From contig JAISES010000436.1 of the NCBI GenBank assembly GCA_031263965.1, forward strand, positions 1-9,756: 9,756 nt of DNA, read 5' to 3'. Below are positions 1-6,269 of this stretch, piece after piece. The notes below the pieces were generated by a model. That model was not told the DNA's origin. It saw only the letters and a program-made list of their open reading frames with translations, and ran no database searches. The translations under genes were made by a program, and so were the position numbers. This DNA is from Prevotella sp. Its GTDB lineage: Bacteria; Bacteroidota; Bacteroidia; Bacteroidales; Dysgonomonadaceae. The stretch's first letter is position 1, and every line of letters begins with the position of its first letter.

Positions 1-337
1 CGTTCATTCCAAAAGTAGTAATAAGCACTGTCGGCCTCTTGCTGAAAACATCCCCGTCGAGCCGGCTTACCATGTCGCCAGCCCAATCTCCGCCTACTCC
101 GGCATTGAACACGGTCAACTTCATATCAGGGAAGCGCGTCATGTAATAGAGCCATAGATAAGAATGGTAATGTCCTCCGTGGGTAATACTATTACCCAGA
201 AAAACGACTCTGTCGCCATCTTTAAAAGAGGGTATTTCCTGTGCAAGAGACAAAGTGCCTTTTAGAGTCATTTCCTGTGCGGGAAGCAAAGTGCAGAAAG
301 AGAGCAAAAAAACGATGATTAATAATTTACTTTTCAT
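1..337 (-). CDS. SGNH/GDSL-family hydrolase, exported, N-terminal 112 codons only (3' end outside window)
   Basis: This ORF is read on the minus strand from an ATG at 337 and runs off the left edge without a stop, so the C-terminus is missing. Residues 1-21 form a signal peptide (hydrophobic core LLIIVFLLSFCTLLPAQ, probable cleavage after the Ala-Gln), which predicts export to the periplasm or beyond. The block I motif is FLGNSITHGG with Ser50 as presumed nucleophile; the usual GDS is GNS here, a common variant. NAGVGGD at 78-84 supplies the block II glycine, and TFGMN at 108-112 is the start of block III (GxND). The catalytic Asp-His block V lies outside the window. SGNH enzymes cleave esters such as acetyl groups on polysaccharides; the substrate cannot be told from this fragment. 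The gene follows the DUF6377 regulator on the same strand, but a strong hairpin lies between them, so it is probably a separate unit. Confidence 0.88.
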   Translation of the reverse strand, partial: MKSKLLIIVFLLSFCTLLPAQEMTLKGTLSLAQEIPSFKDGDRVVFLGNSITHGGHYHSYLWLYYMTRFPDMKLTVFNAGVGGDWAGDMVSRLDGDVFSKRPTVLITTFGMN

Positions 338-375
338 TGGAATATAAGAATTAGGGTTATGATTATTTTAACAGA

Positions 376-393
376 GACATTTTTAAATATGTC
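376..393. repeat. Imperfect 18-bp palindrome in the SGNH gene leader
   Basis: The arms GACAT and ATGTC surround a TTTTAAAT centre, and only one symmetric pair is mismatched. It lies 39 bases before the SGNH start and just downstream of a possible -7 element. It could be an operator or a small hairpin. In such AT-rich DNA it could also arise by chance. Confidence 0.3.
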
Positions 394-401
394 ATGATAT
401 A

Positions 402-409
402 CAAATATA
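402..409 (-). promoter_or_regulatory. Possible Bacteroides-type -7 element for the SGNH hydrolase gene
   Basis: On the minus strand the sequence is TATATTTG, a full match to the Bacteroides -7 consensus TAnnTTTG. Transcription from it would begin near 395 and give a leader of about 58 nt before the ATG at 337. No TTTG is seen at the expected -33 spacing, where the terminator hairpin stem lies instead. The call therefore rests on one element only. Confidence 0.3.
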
Positions 410-411
410 TA

Positions 412-451
412 ACCCAAAGGCTTACTTTATTATTAAGGTAAGCCTTTGGGT
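412..451 (-). terminator. Strong hairpin downstream of the DUF6377 gene, probable terminator
   Basis: ACCCAAAGGCTTAC at 412-425 is perfectly complementary to GTAAGCCTTTGGGT at 438-451. The stem extends inward by a wobble pair and three A-T pairs to a 4-nt loop, giving about 18 bp. It lies about 90 nt past the stop of the regulator gene at 542. On the minus strand it is followed by TTATATATTTG, a T-rich but interrupted tail, so termination is likely rather than certain. The symmetry means it could also work on the plus strand, where the tail is AAACGATTTTTATTT. Confidence 0.6.
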
Positions 452-464
452 AAACGATTTTTAT

Positions 465-487
465 TTAATACTACATTATAGTATTAA
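465..487. repeat. Perfect 9-bp inverted repeat in the 3' region of the DUF6377 gene
   Basis: TTAATACTA at 465-473 and TAGTATTAA at 479-487 are perfectly complementary around the 5-nt loop CATTA. It lies between the regulator stop and the stronger hairpin at 412-451, so the regulator transcript would carry two hairpins in tandem. The stem is AT-rich and weak; a role in transcript stability or termination is only possible. Confidence 0.4.
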
Positions 488-541
488 TAATCAATATTTT
501 AATAAAATTATATTTTTTATTTTGTAAACAAACTGGAATGT

Positions 542-2149
542 TTATAGCAGAAAAATCCCTATTTTTTTTACTTCTTCTTCAAAATTTTCACTTTCAATTA
601 TCGCTTTTCCTTTCACTTTACTTTTATAGTTATAAATAGTTTGATGGGAATAATGTAAAAATACGGCTATCTGGTTTACATCTGTGATCCCTAAGCGGAT
701 AAGTGCAAATATACGCAACTCTGTATTAAGTTGCCCTTTTTCTAATTTATAACGATCGTTCTCTTTTAACAAAGCATTGAATTCTTCCACGAAATTAGGA
801 TATATTTTAAAGAATGCTTTATCGAATGTCCGGTGCAGTTCTTCCACATCTTCCATACGGGTAGAGGGTATCAGATTATATAAATCTTCAATGTGCCCTG
901 TTTTTATTTTCCGGTCTATTTTTTTCCTGTATTCCTCTAATTTATCTATATAGATAGCGCATTGATTCATAAAGTAGCCCATGTACTTTTCTTTTATAAG
1001 ATTCGACTCATCCAGTTTCCGGTTTATGTTGGCCAGTTTCTCATTCATAACTTTCAGGTTTCGCCTGGCTCTGGATACTGTCTTAATCTGTTTATATATA
1101 AAAAATAAAGCAACAAACAGGAAAACAACGAATATACTGATAAGAATTGCATATAGCCTGAGATTTTGTTTTTGTTGCTCTATTTGGGTCAGATATGTAT
1201 TTTCTATAATAGGCTGTATACGTGCAATCACCGTGTTTTTGAAGCGGGAATTGTAAAAATTGGCATCGTCTAATGCTACCTTTATATAGTTGTATCCCCG
1301 TTTTACGTCACCTTTATTATATAGATTAATAGCTAATGCCAGGAGCGCCTCATTTTCTTTTACAGCCAACCGTATGTCGGTAATCGCAGCTATAGCCAGG
1401 TACTTATTTTCTAAAGGTTCTGCATTTTTAAGGTATTCGTATGTTTTAGCCAGACTCATAGCCGACATGGCATAAACATGCGTATAAGGTTTCTGATTAG
1501 AGAAAACTTCCGTTAAAATTTTACAGGCTTCTTCATACTTCCGCTCATCCTGGAGCTTGAATGCTTCTTCCTTGAGGTACATTTCCGATTTTTCGTCGAG
1601 AAATGACATGATCGTATTCCTGTAATACATTTTTTCTAACAGATACTTATCTTTATATTTAATATCGTCCGTATATTTTATGAGATTCTCGTAATACCGG
1701 ATATATGTCCAGCAATACATCATTTTCAGATGCACCGGAAGCTCTTTAAATGTGATGGAACTCATCACCTCTTGCGCCTGAATAAACAGGCCCGATAAAG
1801 ACAATACAAAAGAATAATGTAATTTACTTTGGTCCGAAAGTTCTTTATCATCCAGTATATCAGCGATCTCTATATTTTTATCTATATACAAAACAGCCGA
1901 ATCGCATAAAAAAGATTCATATTCGTTAATAATGGTTTCATTTATGCGGAATACTTCTTTTAAAGAAAGATCATTATTCAGCTTTGATTTCAGACTGTCT
2001 ATCCTCAATATTTTTTGATGAGTGTACATCGCCCGTTCCGAGATAGTTTTATCCAGAACCTTCAGAAGAGAGTCTATCTCATTTTTAGCTTGTAAATATC
2101 CTGGTGCATATATTATGATACAAAACAGGAACAATAATACTCGTTTCAT
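542..2149 (-). CDS. DUF6377-type transmembrane regulator with TPR-like sensor domain and C-terminal HTH
   Basis: This 535-residue protein starts at an ATG at 2149. Residues 1-21 are a signal peptide. Residues about 25-325 are helical and TPR-like and should lie in the periplasm. Residues about 331-352 (RLYAILISIFVVFLFVALFF) form one membrane helix. Residues about 355-386 look like a coiled coil rich in Lys, Asn and Leu. The cytoplasmic part ends in an HTH-like stretch at about 478-512 (FALIRLGITD, IAVFLHYSHQTIYNYKSKV), resembling LuxR-type DNA-binding helices. This order is typical of the Bacteroidota DUF6377 family, which is not well characterised. The inference is a one-protein regulator that senses a signal in the periplasm and binds DNA from the membrane. 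The gene lies downstream of a SusCD operon, past that operon's terminator, so that operon is its likeliest target. There is no histidine kinase or receiver domain. Its base composition is more AT-rich than susCD. Confidence 0.85.
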   Translation of the reverse strand: MKRVLLFLFCIIIYAPGYLQAKNEIDSLLKVLDKTISERAMYTHQKILRIDSLKSKLNNDLSLKEVFRINETIINEYESFLCDSAVLYIDKNIEIADILDDKELSDQSKLHYSFVLSLSGLFIQAQEVMSSITFKELPVHLKMMYCWTYIRYYENLIKYTDDIKYKDKYLLEKMYYRNTIMSFLDEKSEMYLKEEAFKLQDERKYEEACKILTEVFSNQKPYTHVYAMSAMSLAKTYEYLKNAEPLENKYLAIAAITDIRLAVKENEALLALAINLYNKGDVKRGYNYIKVALDDANFYNSRFKNTVIARIQPIIENTYLTQIEQQKQNLRLYAILISIFVVFLFVALFFIYKQIKTVSRARRNLKVMNEKLANINRKLDESNLIKEKYMGYFMNQCAIYIDKLEEYRKKIDRKIKTGHIEDLYNLIPSTRMEDVEELHRTFDKAFFKIYPNFVEEFNALLKENDRYKLEKGQLNTELRIFALIRLGITDVNQIAVFLHYSHQTIYNYKSKVKGKAIIESENFEEEVKKIGIFLL

Positions 2150-2157
2150 TATATAAA

Positions 2158-2283
2158 CTATTGTGATATAGATAATAAAATCTGTACAAAACTAATAAAA
2201 TAAATCATTCCCGACCGGCTAAAACATTGAATAGGAATGGGCTGTATCCCTTCGGGTTCGCTCCGGCGTTGTAATTTTGTCAT
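2158..2283 (-). other. GC-rich islet with a 41-codon ORF just upstream of the regulator gene
   Basis: An ATG at 2283 opens 41 codons (MTKLQRRSEPEGIQPIPIQ at the start, FVQILLSISQ at the end) closed by TAG at 2158-2160, eight bases before the regulator ATG. The first half is much richer in G and C than the surrounding spacer, with CGCCGGAGCGAACCCGAAGG on the minus strand. The second half returns to AT-rich DNA and overlaps a possible promoter element. It could be a leader peptide coupled to the regulator, a dispersed repeat that happens to be open, or chance. I recognise no domain, and the mixed composition argues against a conserved protein. It fills most of the 2150-2338 spacer. Confidence 0.25.
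2187..2194 (-). promoter_or_regulatory. Possible -7 element for the DUF6377 gene
   Basis: The minus strand reads TAGTTTTG, matching TAnnTTTG. It would start transcription near 2180 with a leader of about 30 nt before the ATG at 2149. No good -33 TTTG is found upstream. A second, weaker candidate is TATCTTTA at 2307-2314 on the minus strand, which would include the 41-codon ORF in the leader. Confidence 0.3.
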
Positions 2284-2338
2284 TGCAAGAACAAAAACAA
2301 CCTTGGTAAAGATAGTGAAAAAAATTTAAATAGTTTCT

Positions 2339-2374
2339 AAAAAAAGACTCCCCTGTAAGAAATACAAGGGAGTC
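2339..2374 (-). terminator. Rho-independent terminator of the susC-susD-metallohydrolase-DUF4302 operon
   Basis: Read on the minus strand, GACTCCCTTGTA pairs with TACAGGGGAGTC through 12 positions (one G-U pair) around the 5-nt loop TTTCT, and is followed directly by seven T residues. It begins 52 nt past the stop codon of the DUF4302 gene. It marks the end of the four-gene operon and separates it from the regulator gene. Confidence 0.92.
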
Positions 2375-2426
2375 AAAAAGTAATGTTTTAAAAAAAGTAC
2401 TATATCACATAGTATATCGTTCTTGC

Positions 2427-3686
2427 TTATTTATATACATAGAACCAAATATCAGGATCCCTCTCACTCGTGAATTTAATCCGGGAAGGATTCTTAATAT
2501 TATTCGGCGTCAAAATATAGGTTCCTTCTGCCAAAACCTTGGCAACTACCAGCTGGGCAAACCAAGGATAAAATGATGCATTCAAATCCTCTACATAACT
2601 GCTACCGAACTTAATTTTTTCGCTGGAATCGCTAACCAGACTGACCGTATAATTAAATACTGCTTGCCATGTTGCAGAGCCATCAAAAGAATAGAACCGG
2701 ATAGATGGTTTTCCGTTATAAGCGCCAAAAAATATGCGAGTCAATTGTTCTCCAAAAATTGCGGAATTATAACTCTGAGCTTGTTGAATCCAGGTCTTAA
2801 CTGCGTCACTCACATTAAATGAGTTGGTGTCGAAATCAAAATCCCAGTAAAATGAAGCATTGGAAGATATAAATGCCTGGTTAACCGGTATATATACATA
2901 ATCTATCGTTATTTTACCATCAGCCGATGTCAGATGCGTATCATCTGCAACAAATTCCTGTACGGTAATTCCGTTTATTTCCACAGGACTATATAAACGG
3001 ATACCTTTATCCGTAACGCAATATGCTACTTCAACCGTAACTATTTCATTATTTTCGCCCGGATATTGGAAATATAGAATACGATCGGAAAGAAAACAAT
3101 CATATACTTTATTCTCAAAATGAATGGCATACAAAGGAGCATCTATCTTTTCCTGTGTTTCCAGTACTTTTGTGAGGTATGATTCGGGAGTTTCCGATAT
3201 TCGTCTCAACACCATCTTGTTCCCTGTTTTCTTACCTTTCAGTTGTATCTCGTTTTTATCTTCCGACAGTCCCATCAATATAAATTCATAATCGCCCTGA
3301 TATGCCTGATACGAAGAACTTGACGGAGTAGAGAAAAAATGCAGGAATACATTGTAAGTGTCGAATGTTAATATAGGCCCGTCGTCTACTATCAATTGAT
3401 AAAGGCTTTCGAAATTATCCGATGTATCATCGGATAAATCCGAATATGCCGTAGCGGATGATGTGGTGAATTTAATGATGAAATTCCATCCCCCGTAAAT
3501 CTGTTCAGGATGGGCATAATATTCCAGCACCCAGCCTTTTTCAGATGATGCAAGCACTTCCTTATATTCTTTCAGCGCTTTGTCCATTCTTTCTGCCGGC
3601 GGTTCGCTGAATAAATCGTTCTCTTCCTTGAGGCATGATTGTGAGAACAGCAGGCATAACAACAGTAAATAATATAATTTTTTCAT
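2427..3686 (-). CDS. DUF4302 domain-containing lipoprotein
   Basis: From the ATG at 3686 the protein has 419 residues; an in-frame ATG at 3698 would add four (MTYH). The later start is preferred because it puts MKK directly before the hydrophobic signal core. The lipidated cysteine is Cys18 in LLFSQSC, followed by LKEEND. A Lys and acidic residues just after the Cys resemble the surface-export signal of Bacteroidota lipoproteins, so the protein probably faces outwards. The stretch ERMDKALKEYKEVLASSEKG then GWVLEYY and YGGWNF, and the later QGDYEFILMG and LKGKKTGNKM, are typical of DUF4302. The second half is beta-rich and aromatic and ends DPDIWFYVYK. DUF4302 has no known function; it is often found beside SusCD pairs. 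As last gene of the operon, 32 nt after the metallohydrolase, it may bind substrate or hold the complex together. No catalytic motif is visible. Confidence 0.88.
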   Translation of the reverse strand: MKKLYYLLLLCLLFSQSCLKEENDLFSEPPAERMDKALKEYKEVLASSEKGWVLEYYAHPEQIYGGWNFIIKFTTSSATAYSDLSDDTSDNFESLYQLIVDDGPILTFDTYNVFLHFFSTPSSSSYQAYQGDYEFILMGLSEDKNEIQLKGKKTGNKMVLRRISETPESYLTKVLETQEKIDAPLYAIHFENKVYDCFLSDRILYFQYPGENNEIVTVEVAYCVTDKGIRLYSPVEINGITVQEFVADDTHLTSADGKITIDYVYIPVNQAFISSNASFYWDFDFDTNSFNVSDAVKTWIQQAQSYNSAIFGEQLTRIFFGAYNGKPSIRFYSFDGSATWQAVFNYTVSLVSDSSEKIKFGSSYVEDLNASFYPWFAQLVVAKVLAEGTYILTPNNIKNPSRIKFTSERDPDIWFYVYK

Positions 3687-3718
3687 ATGATAAGTCATGT
3701 TTCGTTCATAATCGTTTT

Positions 3719-4603
3719 CTAATCTTCCAGGTTATCGAGATCCAATGTAGATATTTCCCCTTGCCGCCTCTGCACTACGGAGCGCAATTCGTCCAGATCA
3801 ATATCCCATAAATCCCGCATGTAATTGTATACTATTTCAAATTTTTGTTGAATAGGTTCGCGGCCGGCAGCCCCCGCCGTTGTTAATTTCTGTTGCCATT
3901 CTGCCTGCGTACTAGTCACATAGATAGACAACAGTTCTGCAAAGTCTTCTCTGGATTCACTTGACGCATAAGGACTGATAAAGCCGGCCTGCAAACAAGT
4001 CGTTTCGTTATACGCTGAATTCCAGGAGTCATTGACATAATCAATTCCCGATATCATATCGAAATCGGTGGTATACGGCTTGGTCTGGTTCAGAATATGC
4101 GTGAACTCATGATGCATGGTCTTGAAATAATAAGTATTCAGAAAAGTCAGGTTTAGCTGCAGGGCATTGACGTAATATATCGTAATTTTCAGTCCGCCTT
4201 CGGCTGTACCCAGTACCATTGTCCCGTTGTTACGATAAGCGGCCGAACCCACCAGATGTATCAATTTGGGATAATTATCATGTATGAATCTTTTGCTTCC
4301 GGTCACTTCATCGTATGCTTCGAGACAAAGGAACTTCATTAGTTTTGCCAACCTTATGGACTGATTATAATCGGCTGGAACCAGATAATAATTCATATCC
4401 GACTCGATGTCTTCCATACGGTATTTCAGATCGATATTATATGGTGCCATATAATATTTTGCAATCCATATGTCAAATTTATTCTCTTCTCTCTGGGAAT
4501 CTTTGATGACGCTCGTAGGGTCCAACTCGTCCTGTTCGCAAGAAATAAAACTTATGGATAAGACCAGCGCCATGAATGTATAAAATAATATATATTTTTT
4601 CAT
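3719..4603 (-). CDS. Substrate import-associated zinc metallohydrolase lipoprotein (HExxH)
   Basis: This 294-residue protein starts at an ATG at 4603 with a lipoprotein signal ending ISFISC; Cys22 is the probable lipidation site, followed by the acidic EQDELD. The zinc motif is H165-E166-F-T-H169 (HHEFTHILNQ), where the two His bind zinc and Glu166 is the general base. SREDFAELLS at 217-226 places an acidic residue (probably Glu223) as the likely third ligand, as in HExxH families with a distal Glu. Length and layout fit the family named substrate import-associated zinc metallohydrolase lipoprotein, known for sitting beside SusC/SusD genes. It lies 27 nt after susD and 20-32 nt before the DUF4302 gene, so it is co-transcribed. 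The likely role is cleavage of a peptide, protein or conjugate at the cell surface before or during import. The true bond cleaved is unknown. All presumed catalytic residues are present. Confidence 0.9.
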   Translation of the reverse strand: MKKYILFYTFMALVLSISFISCEQDELDPTSVIKDSQREENKFDIWIAKYYMAPYNIDLKYRMEDIESDMNYYLVPADYNQSIRLAKLMKFLCLEAYDEVTGSKRFIHDNYPKLIHLVGSAAYRNNGTMVLGTAEGGLKITIYYVNALQLNLTFLNTYYFKTMHHEFTHILNQTKPYTTDFDMISGIDYVNDSWNSAYNETTCLQAGFISPYASSESREDFAELLSIYVTSTQAEWQQKLTTAGAAGREPIQQKFEIVYNYMRDLWDIDLDELRSVVQRRQGEISTLDLDNLED

Positions 4604-4630
4604 GCGATAATAATTTTTATAATTAACTCT

Positions 4631-6250
4631 TTATCTCGGATTAGGCGTAATGCCGGCAGTGATCACATCCTGAGGCAATTGTATCGCCCTGCGATTGTCG
4701 CGTACCGTTAATTTATCATCCACAGGCATATGGATCGACCTGCCGTCAGCATTTACCGTACGGCGATATATTTCGATACCCCAGCGTTTTACATCGAACC
4801 ACCTCATGCCTTCATGTATGAATTCGTGACGGCGCATATAGAGCAGGCAATGTATGAAACTCTCCTGTTTACTGCCATCGGCTATAGTGGCAAAGTCCGG
4901 ATTCAGTCGTTTTTTAGGCGTTGGTATGTTAGGCTCATAATATGCCAGCCCTGTAGCCCATGCCTGTATGCCGGCTTCTGTTAACTGAGACGTGCTACGG
5001 GCTGGATCTAATGTGTTGCCTGTCCATAAATTAATGTCGCTTAGCGCATTATCATACTGTTCTTTCATTACATACGCTTCGGCGCGGTTCAGCAAGGCTT
5101 CTTCAGCGGTCAAGGCTGCATAAACAGCCCTGCGGTATCCTATTCCGGCTACAGGGTCCGTGTATTCAAACTGATACGGAATCCGGGGAAACAGAGTTTT
5201 ATCCAGATTGGTACCGCCGTAAATATACGGTCTCAATTTATACATATTACCATAGGTGTTATCAGAAGCTGAGGTCGGGTATGCTCCCCATGGCGCCAGG
5301 TTGTGTGTTTCGAACTTGGCCAGCAATGAGCCGTGATTATAACGCGAACCATCATAATAGGCGCCAAAAACTATCCCAAGGTTCGAATAAGACGTCTGTA
5401 CCAGAAAGTTGCTCTTCATCGATGTTCCGGTATATTGGATACCGACATTCCTGAGATCTCTCGGCAATGCAACCAGTTTCGCATAATCCCTTAATAATGC
5501 GGCAGGTGCGGAACCCAGCGCAACCGAAGCGTATTCGATGACTTTATCCCATTTCTGATAGAAGAGATAAAAACGCGAAGCAAACGTGTAGGCGGCTTTC
5601 TGGTTGAAATGATATTTAGGCACCGAGTACGCATTATCGTTGATAAGCGGCAGGCCTTCCTCTATGTCTTTGGCCATCAGTTCATAATCTCTCGCCAACG
5701 TACCGCGCTCGTATTTAGGGAATAATTCCTTTTCGGGTTCTTCCATATAAGGGACGCCCAAGTCTTCCTCTGCATGCTGTTCACTGTAATGCTGGCAAAA
5801 CATGTTTACCAGAATAAAATGGCTATATGCCCTTGCTATCAGCGCCTCGCCACGTACTGCATTCAGGCTTTCGGGATTTCCCAGTTCCTTGATGGCTTCC
5901 AGCGCCTGATTCGCACTGGCTATTGCTCCATAGCAGGCAGACCAGACAGCATCGATACCTTCGTTATTCTTTTCCTTCACATCCTGCCAATGGTATACTT
6001 CGTCACTGTAGCGGTCGCCATATGGGTTGTTCTCGCCATAATTGTCCGTGTTATCGGATGACAGTTCGGCATTCAATATATACGCATTTTCGGGATAAGC
6101 GCTTACCAATAATTTGGAAATCTTTTCTTCGCTGTCGAGTTCCGTACGGTTATCAGGCATCACATCCAGATAGTCGTTGCAGGAAAACCATATAAACGCA
6201 ATGGATAAAACCATGATATAATGCAAGTATCTTTTTTTCATAATTTTCAT
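4631..6250 (-). CDS. SusD/RagB-family nutrient-binding outer-membrane lipoprotein
   Basis: This 539-residue protein is the lid and substrate-binding partner of the SusC channel. The ATG at 6250 gives MKIMKKRYL; the ATG at 6241 is an equally good start. The signal ends AFIWFSC with Cys24 lipidated, followed by NDYLDVMPDNRTELDS, the classic mature SusD start. The N-terminal SusD-like region (about 25-240) holds the TPR-type helices, including ARAYSHFILVNMF. The C-terminal RagB/SusD region contains RRAVYAALTAEEALLNRAEA, GMRWFDVKRWG at 481-491 and RAIQLPQDVITAGITPNPR at the end, all hallmarks. Length is normal. It starts 19 nt after the susC stop. The binding-site residues are too variable to name a substrate. 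Confidence 0.96.
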   Translation of the reverse strand: MKIMKKRYLHYIMVLSIAFIWFSCNDYLDVMPDNRTELDSEEKISKLLVSAYPENAYILNAELSSDNTDNYGENNPYGDRYSDEVYHWQDVKEKNNEGIDAVWSACYGAIASANQALEAIKELGNPESLNAVRGEALIARAYSHFILVNMFCQHYSEQHAEEDLGVPYMEEPEKELFPKYERGTLARDYELMAKDIEEGLPLINDNAYSVPKYHFNQKAAYTFASRFYLFYQKWDKVIEYASVALGSAPAALLRDYAKLVALPRDLRNVGIQYTGTSMKSNFLVQTSYSNLGIVFGAYYDGSRYNHGSLLAKFETHNLAPWGAYPTSASDNTYGNMYKLRPYIYGGTNLDKTLFPRIPYQFEYTDPVAGIGYRRAVYAALTAEEALLNRAEAYVMKEQYDNALSDINLWTGNTLDPARSTSQLTEAGIQAWATGLAYYEPNIPTPKKRLNPDFATIADGSKQESFIHCLLYMRRHEFIHEGMRWFDVKRWGIEIYRRTVNADGRSIHMPVDDKLTVRDNRRAIQLPQDVITAGITPNPR

Positions 6251-6269
6251 ATATTGATAAGTTATTGTT

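Noticed and set aside
981..1475. Two plus-strand ORFs of 91 and 61 codons
   Set aside because: Both lie inside the well-supported DUF6377 gene on the other strand and show no recognisable domain or signal.
2240..2270. GGGTTCGCTCC resembling a tRNA T-arm
   Set aside because: No acceptor stem, anticodon arm or 5-bp T-stem can be drawn around it.
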